From positions 1 to 10,795 of the forward strand of contig DQVJ01000194.1 in assembly GCA_015661795.1 (NCBI GenBank): a DNA stretch of 10,795 nucleotides. The letters run 5' to 3'. Below are positions 1 to 6,610 of this stretch, piece after piece. The stretch comes from Sulfurovum sp. Its GTDB lineage: Bacteria > Campylobacterota > Campylobacteria > Campylobacterales > Sulfurovaceae. Positions within the stretch are counted from its first letter, which is position 1, and each line of letters opens with the position of its first letter. The notes beneath the pieces were generated by a model, which saw nothing but the letters and a program-made list of their open reading frames with translations, was not told the origin of the DNA and did not search any database. The position numbers and the translations under genes are program-made.

Positions 1-648
1 TATAACAAAGTGATACTGGTGCAAAACCCACAAAAAGAGATAGGAGGAGAGAGTTTTCCTGGGCATTTTTTGATTACAGACAGTACTGGTGCATCTGTGG
101 TGGTCGAACCGTTAAAAGATGGTTTAAAAATCTATGACAATCCTCTAGGAGTACTTACCAACTCACCCACTTTTGACTGGCATATGATAAACCTTAGTAA
201 CTATGTCAATCTTTCTGCAACCAACGTACCCAAAATTGACCTAACAGGTAAAAAAATAAACAGTTTTGGGCAAGGCTCTGGTCTTGTGGGTATCCCTGGA
301 GACTACACACCACCATCTCGTTTTGTACGTGCTGTTGCTTTTTCTCAGTCAGCCATTACTCTGCCAACAGCTAAAGAGACTATGACACAAGTATTTCATA
401 TTATGAATGCTTTTGACATTCCTCTTGGTTCTATCCAAGAAAAAGCTGGGGATAAAATACATTATGACTATACACAATGGACTTCAGTTGCAGACTTGAA
501 AAACTTGACTTATTCTGTAAAAACCTATCAAGATCAATCTATCAGAAGTATAGATGTTAAAAAAGCGTTAGAAGCTGCAAAAGGTGAGGTAAAAGTCATC
601 AAGCTAAAGTCAGACCAAAAGATAGATGACATCTCTACAAACTTTTAA
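1..648 (+). CDS. Linear amide C-N hydrolase (choloylglycine hydrolase / penicillin V acylase family), 3' part only
   Basis: This is the C-terminal part of an Ntn-hydrolase that cleaves a non-peptide amide bond, as bile salt hydrolases, penicillin V acylases and acyl-homoserine-lactone acylases do. The frame is open from base 1 and ends at TAA 646-648, so about 215 residues are seen and the N-terminus lies outside the window. The GTG at 10 is an internal valine, not a start. Two family blocks are clear: GVLTNSPTFDWHMINLSNY, which carries the conserved active-site Asn, and GIPGDYTPPSRFVRAVAFS, which carries the conserved SRFVR arginine. The catalytic N-terminal Cys and any signal peptide cannot be seen. 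Substrate cannot be deduced; in a free-living bacterium bile salts are unlikely, and an N-acyl amide or a cell-wall or quorum-signal amide is more plausible. The barrel-protein gene follows in the same direction after a 106-base spacer that contains a hairpin. Confidence 0.85.
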   Translation, partial: YNKVILVQNPQKEIGGESFPGHFLITDSTGASVVVEPLKDGLKIYDNPLGVLTNSPTFDWHMINLSNYVNLSATNVPKIDLTGKKINSFGQGSGLVGIPGDYTPPSRFVRAVAFSQSAITLPTAKETMTQVFHIMNAFDIPLGSIQEKAGDKIHYDYTQWTSVADLKNLTYSVKTYQDQSIRSIDVKKALEAAKGEVKVIKLKSDQKIDDISTNF

Positions 649-672
649 AAAGTAAAATCTATTTTATTTTTG

Positions 673-696
673 AAACACTCTTAAAACAGAGTGTTT
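673..696 (+). terminator. Hairpin after the amidase gene, weak terminator candidate
   Basis: AAACACTC (673-680) pairs perfectly with GAGTGTTT (689-696) around an 8-base loop, 24 bases after the amidase stop codon. The T run is short (694-697) and mostly inside the stem, so it is at best a weak rho-independent terminator. It could equally stabilise the mRNA 3' end. Confidence 0.45.
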
Positions 697-700
697 TGAT

Positions 701-716
701 GATGAAGTACTTCATC
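701..716. promoter_or_regulatory. Perfect 16-bp palindrome, possible operator
   Basis: GATGAAGTACTTCATC is identical to its own reverse complement. It lies 38 bases before the chosen start of the barrel-protein gene and just after the hairpin at 673-696. The position suits a dimeric repressor or activator site, but the regulator is unknown. It could also fold as a 6-bp stem with a GTAC loop in RNA. No good -10 box was seen beside it. Confidence 0.35.
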
Positions 717-744
717 TAACATCATACAGCATTATGTATTTACC

Positions 745-750
745 AAGGAG
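745..750 (+). promoter_or_regulatory. Ribosome binding site that fixes the barrel-protein start
   Basis: AAGGAG is followed by four bases (TAAT) and then ATG 755. The spacing is short, but no comparable site precedes ATG 734, and a signal peptide begins exactly at 755. Confidence 0.7.
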
Positions 751-754
751 TAAT

Positions 755-1639
755 ATGCGAACATGGAAAAAAACAATCACCCTACTTTCACTCTGTCTCT
801 GCACAACACAAGTACAAGCGGGAGAAAAAAGTATGGAGGAGCTCAGTCAAGAATTGGCAAATCCATTGGCACAAATATGGAACCTTTCGTTTCAGTATAA
901 TCGTACGACACTCAAAGGTGACGCTGTAAACGGTACTCAGTCTGTTGATACTGCACTGTTTCAACCTGTATTGCCCGTGCCATTAGAAGGTGGTTATACT
1001 GCCTTTGCAAGACCTGTGGTAACTTACATCAAAGGTCCAACAAGTATTGAGTATGCAAACCCTGGATTTATCGGTGCAAATGAAACTTCTCAATTTGGTG
1101 ACCTTATTTTACCTATAGGTGTTGGTAAGGTAAATAAAGTTGGTTGGTCATGGGGAGCTGGGCTTACGTTTATTTTCCCCACATCCAACAATGATTTACT
1201 TGGCTCACACCAATACCAAGCAGGACCAACAGCTCTTTTACTCTGGGCAAATAAAGACTGGACTCTCGGTACACATATACAACACTGGTGGGGTTTTGCT
1301 AATGATGGGAAAGATGATAGTAACCCTATCATAAAGGCAGCTCATGAGAGAAACCTGAATCATACAGATATGCAGTACTTCATTGTACGTAACCTTCCAA
1401 ATGCATGGCAACTACGTGCATCACCACATATAAAGTATGATTGGTCAGCGACAAAAGATAACAAACTGACGCTTCCAGTTGCCTTAGGTATAGGTAAGAT
1501 GCTAAAAATAGGACCTATGCCCGTAATGCTCATGGCAGAGTTTCAAAAAACACTCATAGCCCCAGACAATATCGGTAGTGATACGACTATCATGTTTCAA
1601 GCAAACTTTATCATCAAAAATCCATTTGGTGAGTTGTAA
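755..1639 (+). CDS. Exported outer-membrane beta-barrel protein, 'neuromedin U'/transporter-like family
   Basis: The predicted product has 294 residues. The start is placed at ATG 755 because AAGGAG (745-750) lies just upstream and the reading then opens with a clean Sec signal peptide: MRTWKK, a hydrophobic stretch, and a VQA cleavage site near residue 22. An in-frame ATG at 734 would put the ribosome site inside the gene and bury the signal. The mature N-terminus has ELSQELANPLAQIWNLSFQY, followed by alternating aromatic/polar strands and a QPVLPVPLEGGYTAFARPVV block. This resembles Gram-negative proteins that databases call 'neuromedin U' or transporter proteins, related to Phenol_MetA_deg-type barrels. 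The animal hormone name is a misnomer. The likely location is the outer membrane; the cargo is unknown. It may work with the amidase upstream, but the spacer suggests it can be transcribed separately. Confidence 0.75.
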   Translation: MRTWKKTITLLSLCLCTTQVQAGEKSMEELSQELANPLAQIWNLSFQYNRTTLKGDAVNGTQSVDTALFQPVLPVPLEGGYTAFARPVVTYIKGPTSIEYANPGFIGANETSQFGDLILPIGVGKVNKVGWSWGAGLTFIFPTSNNDLLGSHQYQAGPTALLLWANKDWTLGTHIQHWWGFANDGKDDSNPIIKAAHERNLNHTDMQYFIVRNLPNAWQLRASPHIKYDWSATKDNKLTLPVALGIGKMLKIGPMPVMLMAEFQKTLIAPDNIGSDTTIMFQANFIIKNPFGEL

Positions 1640-1705
1640 TACAATAGAAAGTATATTAAATTTAAAAATGAAATAGCTGCTTAGAGATTTGATTGATTAG
1701 TATGC

Positions 1706-1875
1706 TATAGTGTTGACACATTACGTGAAGGTGTCATCATCGGTCAAGACAGAGTAGATGCGTACAACGGCATTTCAAGGACTTACAACAGGACCTGTAT
1801 GGCAAGTCTTTGAAAGAAAATAGAAAAGGTAGTATTAAAGAAGGAAAAGTCATTTATAAAAAAATTGGTATTTAA
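1706..1875 (+). pseudogene. Decayed C-terminal remnant of a YtcJ-like amidohydrolase
   Basis: Three reading frames must be joined to read a recognisable protein end. Frame one (1706-1774) gives YSVDTLREGVIIGQDRVDAY plus NGI. Frame two (from 1770) gives FQGLTTGPVWQVFE. Frame three (1807-1875) gives KENRKGSIKEGKVIYKKIGI and a stop. The order G-QDRVDAY, then LTTGPVWQ, then KGSIKEGK matches the conserved tail of YtcJ-type amidohydrolases (family consensus roughly QR(V/I)-x-ALKA-(I/V)T-NAAYQ-EED-KGSI-x-GK-ADLVILD). At least two frameshifts are needed. In addition, the roughly 35-40 residues normally present between the KGSI-x-GK motif and the terminal GKVIY are missing. No metal-binding His residues or start remain, so it cannot be functional. 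Nothing recognisable of the same gene is seen between 1640 and 1705. It ends six bases before the convergent xth stop. Confidence 0.62.
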
Positions 1876-1881
1876 ACTCTC

Positions 1882-2652
1882 TTAAATATCCAACACCAAC
1901 TTCACTGGGCAGTGGTCACTGCCCATGACTTGGTCTAGGATGTCTGCATCGACTATCTTATCTTTTAAATCATCTGAAACATAGAAATAATCTATCCTCC
2001 ATCCTACATTGTTTTTACGTGCCGCTGCTCTGTAACTCCACCAAGAATATCTATCTTCTACATCACCATGTACGTGTCTGAAAGTATCTATGAAGCCTGA
2101 GGCTAACAGTTTGTCTTGCCATGCTCGTTCTATGGGCAAAAACCCTGAAGTTTTTTCATTTGCTTTGGGGCGTGCTAGGTCTATGGGGTGGTGGGCTGTG
2201 TTAACATCACCACAGACTACAATGGACTTGCCCTCTTTACGAAGCTCCAAGATGTACGCTAAAAAACGTTCATAAAATGCCAATTTATACGTTAAACGTT
2301 CTTCACTTCTTTGACCATTTGGAAAATAAATATTGAAGTATGCAATGTTGTCAAAGTGGTACTCGTTGATGCGTCCTTCATCTAAAATGTCTACATGATC
2401 ACAACAGCTTGCTTCCCCTTTGATGTCTGTGTAAAGTGCTACACCTGACTGCCCCTTGTTGCTAGAGGAGTTAATACTTTGAAACTTATAGTTACGTTCA
2501 AAGATACCATCAGGTATTTGGTCAGCCTCGGCTTTTATCTCTTGAAGTCCCAAAAAGTCTACCTCTTCTTCATCTATCCACCCCAGTGCACCTTTTTTGT
2601 CTACGGCACGTATGCCGTTTACATTCCATGAAATAAAAGTACGTTTTGCCAT
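1882..2652 (-). CDS. xth: Exodeoxyribonuclease III / AP endonuclease
   Basis: The product is a 256-residue base-excision-repair enzyme that nicks DNA 5' to abasic sites and degrades duplex DNA 3'-5'. All landmarks of the EEP/ExoIII fold are present: SWNVNGIRA with N10, LGLQEIKA with the metal ligand E38, NIYFPNGQ with Y109, CGDVNTAHHPIDLARP with D149 and N151, the YSWWSYRAAARKNNVGWRID block near 202-221, and GSDHCPV with D246 and H247 at the C-terminus. Length is normal for the family. The start ATG (2652-2650) follows AAGG with a spacer of eight or nine bases. It is divergent from the methyltransferase gene, with 59 bases between them. Downstream it runs into the amidohydrolase relic with no obvious terminator. 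No missing residues or anomalies were seen. Confidence 0.95.
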   Translation of the reverse strand: MAKRTFISWNVNGIRAVDKKGALGWIDEEEVDFLGLQEIKAEADQIPDGIFERNYKFQSINSSSNKGQSGVALYTDIKGEASCCDHVDILDEGRINEYHFDNIAYFNIYFPNGQRSEERLTYKLAFYERFLAYILELRKEGKSIVVCGDVNTAHHPIDLARPKANEKTSGFLPIERAWQDKLLASGFIDTFRHVHGDVEDRYSWWSYRAAARKNNVGWRIDYFYVSDDLKDKIVDADILDQVMGSDHCPVKLVLDI

Positions 2653-2656
2653 GATA

Positions 2657-2707
2657 TAGCCTTAATAGTTTTATGCAATAATAGCAAAAAATAAACCAAT
2701 AAGGCTA
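2657..2707. promoter_or_regulatory. Divergent xth / methyltransferase control region
   Basis: This lies within the 59-base spacer that must hold both start signals. A TATTAT -10-like box for xth reads on the minus strand at 2683-2678, about 25 bases from its start. Overlapping TAATAG (2679-2684) could serve the plus strand. The two Shine-Dalgarno regions form an 8-bp inverted repeat: TAGCCTTA (2657-2664) and TAAGGCTA (2700-2707). No -35 consensus was found, which is common in Campylobacterota sigma-70 promoters. Confidence 0.35.
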
Positions 2708-2711
2708 AATT

Positions 2712-3269
2712 ATGGCAATAGAAGATAAGGAACGTTGGGATAAGAAATACCAAAATAAAGATGGACCGACAAAACCTATCAAGATTGTTAAAGAGTATGC
2801 AAGTCTTGCAAAAGGAAAGAATGCACTAGATATAGCCAGTGGCATGGGACGACATAGTAAATATTTACAGCGATTAGGGTTTGAGGTTGATGCATTGGAT
2901 ATCTCCTCCGTCGCAATAAACGAACTAAAAAATATTCCTGGTATTCATGCTAAAGAAGTTGATTTTGATACATTTACCTTGCCTGTAAACAGATATGAAC
3001 TTATAGTCTGTACCTATTTTTTAAACCGTGCACTATTTCCTCAAATGATTGATGCACTTAAAGCGGGTGGAATTATCTTATTAGAAACTTTTTTACATGA
3101 TGAAGAAAATGAAAGAGAACCTTCAAATCCTGCTTTCTTACTTAATAAAGGAGAATTGGAATATTTTTTTGATCTTAAATGTGAACTTATATATATTGAA
3201 GAATGGTGGGGTACTGACCATACTGGCGCAAAAGTTATGAAAATATCTATGGTAGCGAAAAAAAAGTGA
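2712..3269 (+). CDS. Class I SAM-dependent methyltransferase, TehB-like
   Basis: This is a 185-residue cytoplasmic Rossmann-fold methyltransferase. Motif I is ALDIASGMGRHSKYL (38-52), the glycine-rich SAM-binding loop. The acidic residue after strand 2 lies in VDALDIS (59-65). Motif IV is ELIVCTYFLNR (96-106), and DALKAGGIILLETF (114-127) is the post-motif strand. The C-terminal part has EPSNPAFLLNKGELEYFF and YIEEWWG, a pattern seen in small methyltransferases often annotated as tellurite-resistance TehB-like. The substrate is unknown; a small molecule is more likely than nucleic acid because there is no extra recognition domain. The start ATG follows AAGG with a nine-base spacer. The gene stands alone, divergent from xth, and ends before the hairpin shared with the L,D-transpeptidase gene. 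Confidence 0.88.
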   Translation: MAIEDKERWDKKYQNKDGPTKPIKIVKEYASLAKGKNALDIASGMGRHSKYLQRLGFEVDALDISSVAINELKNIPGIHAKEVDFDTFTLPVNRYELIVCTYFLNRALFPQMIDALKAGGIILLETFLHDEENEREPSNPAFLLNKGELEYFFDLKCELIYIEEWWGTDHTGAKVMKISMVAKKK

Positions 3270-3282
3270 AAGGATAGATAAA

Positions 3283-3305
3283 TTGGGCTTATATCTTAAG
3301 CCCAA
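3283..3305. terminator. Bidirectional terminator hairpin between convergent genes
   Basis: TTGGGCTTA (3283-3291) pairs with TAAGCCCAA (3297-3305) in a perfect 9-bp stem with a 5-base loop. It sits 13 bases after the methyltransferase stop and 7 bases beyond the end of the minus-strand L,D-transpeptidase gene. Read on the minus strand, the stem is followed by TTTATC; on the plus strand no T run follows, so it serves the minus gene better. Confidence 0.7.
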
Positions 3306-3312
3306 AGTAATA

Positions 3313-4209
3313 TCAGTTAACGATACTTACTTTTGTACCTGTTTTTACTTTGGCAAAAACTGTTTTTGCTACTTTAAATGGAAGTCGAATACATCCATTT
3401 GTACCTGGATGTCTTTTGACATATTTACTTGCATGAAGACCTATACCTGAACTTGTTAATCTCATCCAATTTTTCAGTGATGCACCTACATATTTCGCTT
3501 TAGGACCTCTATACTTTCTTCGATCACCTTTATATACCATCTTTCCATTACGATAATACTTGCCAAAAATAGTTGAACGTTTATCTGAAATTTTTTCTGT
3601 AATTTTAAAAATACCTTTGGGTGTCCTTTTATCTCTAATCACTCTTGTGTTTGGCTCAAGTTTTCTTTTTGCTCCTGTAGTACATGGGGCAGAAAGTGCT
3701 ACTTTACCATTAACCAAAAGGCTGAGTCTTTGTTCTGAAATATCTACTTTAATATGTGTATTTCTTCCATTGGCTTTTGCCAATAATTTTTTGTCTTGAA
3801 AGACTTTAAAGCTTTTCTTTAGATTTGTTTTTCTTTTAAATTCTGCGTAACAACTTGCCTTTGAAGTAGAAGATTTTTTTGCTATTTTTACTGTAGTAAA
3901 TGTTACATTTTTAGATACCTTATCTAACTTCTTTTTGGTTTTAGAACCAACATATCCAGCAATAGGAGATACTTTATATTTTTTTTGAAATGCCAAAACA
4001 GCATTTTTGGTATCTTTTCCCCATTTACCATCGGTTGCTAAGTTGATTTTTAAACTTTTTTTGAGTGCCAGTTGTAAGTTTTTTATCTGTGTTGTATCAT
4101 TTAGACACTCTTGTGTATCAGTCTTTTCACACATATCATCATAAGTTGTAAATGTATGTTTAGCATATGATAAAGAAATAAACATAAGTATAGTTAATAG
4201 TATTTTCAT
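3313..4209 (-). CDS. Secreted L,D-transpeptidase (YkuD) with peptidoglycan-binding domain
   Basis: The product has 298 residues and is very basic. The start is set at ATG 4209-4207: GGAGA (4222-4218) lies eight bases upstream and a signal peptide (MKILLTILMFISLSYA) begins there. The longer frame from 4224 would need a TTG start overlapping that ribosome site. A PG_binding_1-like domain covers about 39-97 (LQLALKKSL, DGKWGKDTKNAVLAFQKKY). The YkuD domain covers about 151-298, with VDISEQRLSLLVNGK, RTPKGIFKI, GIGLHAS (H259) and GTNGCIRLP (catalytic C273, R275). The family forms or remodels 3-3 cross-links, or attaches proteins to peptidoglycan, in the periplasm through a Cys acyl-enzyme. The usual SHGC signature reads TNGC here, so the His before Gly-Cys is Asn; the catalytic Cys and the upstream His are kept, so activity is likely. 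It appears to be transcribed alone. Confidence 0.9.
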   Translation of the reverse strand: MKILLTILMFISLSYAKHTFTTYDDMCEKTDTQECLNDTTQIKNLQLALKKSLKINLATDGKWGKDTKNAVLAFQKKYKVSPIAGYVGSKTKKKLDKVSKNVTFTTVKIAKKSSTSKASCYAEFKRKTNLKKSFKVFQDKKLLAKANGRNTHIKVDISEQRLSLLVNGKVALSAPCTTGAKRKLEPNTRVIRDKRTPKGIFKITEKISDKRSTIFGKYYRNGKMVYKGDRRKYRGPKAKYVGASLKNWMRLTSSGIGLHASKYVKRHPGTNGCIRLPFKVAKTVFAKVKTGTKVSIVN

Positions 4210-4217
4210 TAAGATAG

Positions 4218-4222
4218 TCTCC
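4218..4222 (-). promoter_or_regulatory. Ribosome binding site that fixes the L,D-transpeptidase start
   Basis: GGAGA reads on the minus strand eight bases before ATG 4209. It overlaps the alternative TTG codon at 4224-4222, which argues against that upstream start. Confidence 0.7.
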
Positions 4223-4243
4223 AAATATTTTATGAATGGTAAT

Positions 4244-4249
4244 ATTCTA
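4244..4249 (-). promoter_or_regulatory. Possible -10 box of the L,D-transpeptidase gene
   Basis: TAGAAT reads on the minus strand 34 bases before the chosen ATG, in an AT-rich 125-base spacer (4225-4349). No -35 box is apparent. The rest of the spacer holds only AT-rich sequence, including an AT-only inverted repeat at 4305-4320. Confidence 0.3.
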
Positions 4250-4349
4250 CAGTTTTAAATTTAAGTAGTTATTAAAGGTCACTTAAAAAAAACTGAAAAT
4301 ATAAAATTATTAAAATAATTATAAAATATAAATGTCATAAATTATTTAA

Positions 4350-5057
4350 CTATATAATAAAAAATGAGGATATTAACCCTATAAGTCCACCAAAGACTCC
4401 ACCCCACACTACTAACCATCCCAAATGTTCTTTGATAAGTTCTTGTACCAATTCTTTAACCATTTTGGGTGTTAGTTCATCAAGACGTTGAGTGATAAGT
4501 GTATCTACCGAGTCTAACATATCATCTGAGAGTGCTGAGTTTTGTATATGATGGTCTAGTTGTGTTTTAAAAGCATCTGAAGCGACTATAGATGAAACTG
4601 CAGTTTTTAGTTTATACGAAAATGGTTCACGTAATCCCTCTAGTGCCTCTTCTCCACCAAACATTTGTATAGCACTTCCAAACTTAGACTCCATCACTGT
4701 TTTAGAAAGAGCATCAAATGCAAGAGAAAAATCTGCTTCTTCAACCAAAGGTTTTAAGTCTATCTTCTGTTCTTCTTTTCTAAAAAAGTCAGAGAGTTGC
4801 TCTTTGGAAAAAAACTGTTTCATAATCATTTGATGTATAGAGGATTTAAATGTCTCAAAGTTTTTTTCTATGACACCAGAACCATAAAGTAAAGGTACAC
4901 GTTCAAAAAGCATATGAATGGCAAGTTGATTAGTAATGGCGCCAGACAGAGCAAAGAGTCCAGTAAACAAAAGTATCTGTTGATACATATCTGATACAAG
5001 AAATGATAATCCAATGAATAAAACAGAAATAGAATCTGTTATGAATGATTTAGACAT
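4350..5057 (-). CDS. DUF445 family membrane protein
   Basis: The product has 235 residues and contains the DUF445 (YheB-like) hallmark near the N-terminus: AITNQLAIHMLFERVP (40-55), equivalent to the family's G-x-x-TN-x-LAI-x-MLF block. It also has the characteristic C-terminal membrane segment LGWLVVWGGVFGGLIGLIS (212-230). Two hydrophobic segments precede the motif (about 8-22 and 26-46). The region in between (about 60-210) is hydrophilic and probably helical. It is therefore anchored at both ends in the inner membrane. The biochemical function of the family is unknown. The start ATG (5057-5055) overlaps the end of the HAD gene by eight bases, with an AGGGAG-like ribosome site inside that gene, so translation is probably coupled. 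It is the last gene of the psd operon, and no GC-containing terminator hairpin was seen after it. Confidence 0.85.
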   Translation of the reverse strand: MSKSFITDSISVLFIGLSFLVSDMYQQILLFTGLFALSGAITNQLAIHMLFERVPLLYGSGVIEKNFETFKSSIHQMIMKQFFSKEQLSDFFRKEEQKIDLKPLVEEADFSLAFDALSKTVMESKFGSAIQMFGGEEALEGLREPFSYKLKTAVSSIVASDAFKTQLDHHIQNSALSDDMLDSVDTLITQRLDELTPKMVKELVQELIKEHLGWLVVWGGVFGGLIGLISSFFII

Positions 5058-5673
5058 GAAACAAAATCTCCCTAAGTTCCTTCACAGACTGGACCGCATT
5101 TGTATGCTCGGTAAAGCCCCAATCAACCATAATATATGGTATCTCTGCTCTTTGGCTAGCTACTTCGTCTCTTGGACCGTCACCTATAAAAAGTGTTTGT
5201 TCATTGCTATAGTTTAGTTCATCAAGTAGCTTATATAACATATCTGGATGTGGTTTACCATTTTCCACATCATCATAACAGGCAATACCATCAAAGTAGT
5301 CATGTACATCTAAGTGTGTGAGGGATTCTAAGGTAGATCCGCGGTAAGCATTGGTAGCTAAACCTATGATATGATCTTTGTTTTTTAGTTCTTCTAAAAG
5401 TTCTTTGATACCATCATAAAGAACCAGTTCATTTGCATGGTTGTTCGTGTAGTATTCCGTAAACCATTTTTCATGTATGGGTTCAAATATTTCTCTTTCA
5501 TAAAAAACTTCTGCAGGATTTACGGTGTGATCATTTACTAGTCGTAAAATTTGCTCTTGTTCCATCGATGCCAAGTTTAAGTTTTGTCGTACATAGTTAA
5601 TGGCGTTTGCTATGGTAATGGAGCTGTTTACCAGCGTACCATCCATATCAAATATAATGAGTTTTTCTTTCAC
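5050..5673 (-). CDS. HAD-superfamily phosphatase, phosphoglycolate phosphatase-like
   Basis: This is a 207-residue cytoplasmic hydrolase with every HAD motif. Motif I is FDMDGT (nucleophile D9, acid/base D11). Motif II is GLATNAY (T107). The motif III lysine is K140 in NGKPHPDM. Motif IV is FIGDGPRDE (D165, D169). A helical C1 cap of about 70 residues (about 17-85) places it in subfamily IA, with phosphoglycolate phosphatases and beta-phosphoglucomutases. The substrate cannot be read from sequence. The start codon is GTG (5673-5671); its G is also the last base of the upstream gene's TAG stop, and no good ribosome site precedes it, so it probably depends on translational coupling. The 3' end overlaps the DUF445 start by eight bases. 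Confidence 0.88.
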   Translation of the reverse strand: MKEKLIIFDMDGTLVNSSITIANAINYVRQNLNLASMEQEQILRLVNDHTVNPAEVFYEREIFEPIHEKWFTEYYTNNHANELVLYDGIKELLEELKNKDHIIGLATNAYRGSTLESLTHLDVHDYFDGIACYDDVENGKPHPDMLYKLLDELNYSNEQTLFIGDGPRDEVASQRAEIPYIMVDWGFTEHTNAVQSVKELREILFHV

Positions 5674-6596
5674 TATTTAGTCTTTTTTGTTGTTTTGACA
5701 TAAGGTAAATTAAATTTAATATATACAGATAAACTTACCAATAATAAGGATACCCCACCTATCAAATATACAGCATACAATAGTTTGGCTGGATCTGTCA
5801 GTGCAAATTTAAAGACCAGCATTAAGGCCTCAATAGAAAGAGCGATAATGATAGAACCCAAAAAACGAATCATAGTCTGATGTCCATCTCCTGCACCTTC
5901 TTTTTTCTCTTTACCTAATACCTCTTCTTCAAAGATAGCTTTAACTAAATCAAAAATAGCTAAAGAAAGTGTAAGAAGAATTGTTGCTTTAAACATTTCA
6001 TTGATATCTATGGCCATCAAGTCTGTGCCAAAGTGTAAAAAAGCAGTTGCTCCTTTTACAAACAACAGTAAAGAGACCAATGCCAAAGCAAGGGAAAAAG
6101 CTGTGTATCCAACTTTTGTTACTTTTCCAAAAATCGAATCTGCGGAACTTGGATAAACCATACGTAAAATATTGGATAGAGAAATATCTACACAGATAAT
6201 ACAAAGAAGATTATCACTTTCATCATAAATAGGAAAAGATGCTGTGACTACCATCGTGTTACTGATATGAGAAGGATACGGTTCAGTAAGTACACATCTA
6301 TGTTCTTTAATCGTCCTATAAAAATAGGCTCTATCAGACCTGCTACTTCCTTTACCTATGCCATTTAATTTTTTAATTTTAGAGATATTTGGAATGATTT
6401 GTGTACCATGCCCATCTAGTGCATAAATTGCTTCAGCCTTTGGGATACTGTCATTGAGTCCTTCAAGCTTAGAAAGTACAGTGTGTATATCACCATTCTG
6501 TATGGTGTCAGAGATATTGCGCCCGATGATATAACATAAATATGCTCTGGCTTTTGCACGTATCTCTGCATATTCTTTTATTTCTTTTATTTGCAT
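5673..6596 (-). CDS. PDC/Cache sensor-domain membrane protein without an output domain
   Basis: The product has 307 residues. About 1-145 resembles a PDC (Cache) ligand-sensing domain: a long N-terminal helix, then SDRAYFYRTIKEHRCVLTEP (87-106), VVTASFPIYD (116-125) and LLCIICVDISLSNIL (130-144), the usual order of Cache strands. Four hydrophobic segments follow, at about 162-180, 203-221, 243-264 and 272-293. No kinase, methyl-accepting, GGDEF or other output domain is present. No membrane anchor or signal peptide precedes the Cache domain. The charged loop at 225-238 and the KTTKKTK tail suggest both are cytoplasmic, which would leave the Cache domain cytoplasmic as well. The start ATG follows AAGGAGA with a four-base spacer. 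The gene lies 14 bases after psd, and its stop shares one base with the HAD start. The role is unknown, perhaps as a membrane sensor or partner in lipid or envelope work. Confidence 0.7.
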   Translation of the reverse strand: MQIKEIKEYAEIRAKARAYLCYIIGRNISDTIQNGDIHTVLSKLEGLNDSIPKAEAIYALDGHGTQIIPNISKIKKLNGIGKGSSRSDRAYFYRTIKEHRCVLTEPYPSHISNTMVVTASFPIYDESDNLLCIICVDISLSNILRMVYPSSADSIFGKVTKVGYTAFSLALALVSLLLFVKGATAFLHFGTDLMAIDINEMFKATILLTLSLAIFDLVKAIFEEEVLGKEKKEGAGDGHQTMIRFLGSIIIALSIEALMLVFKFALTDPAKLLYAVYLIGGVSLLLVSLSVYIKFNLPYVKTTKKTK

Positions 6597-6610
6597 ACTT
6601 TCTCCTTAAT

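Noticed and set aside
734..754. Upstream ATG start at 734 for the barrel-protein gene
   Set aside because: It adds seven residues before the signal peptide and places the AAGGAG ribosome site inside the gene; ATG 755 fits both signals.
1713..1718. Consensus TTGACA -35 box
   Set aside because: It lies within the amidohydrolase remnant (Val-Asp-Thr codons) and no -10 box follows at 16-18 bases.
3560..3799. 79-codon plus-strand frame opposite the L,D-transpeptidase
   Set aside because: It lies entirely antisense to the conserved YkuD domain and shows only hydrophobic shadow composition.
4210..4224. Longer N-terminus of the L,D-transpeptidase from 4224
   Set aside because: The codon is TTG, it overlaps the GGAGA ribosome site, and the signal peptide begins at ATG 4209.
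4305..4320. Inverted repeat AATTATT-AA-AATAATT after the DUF445 gene
   Set aside because: It contains only A and T, so the stem is too weak to call a terminator in a spacer this AT-rich.
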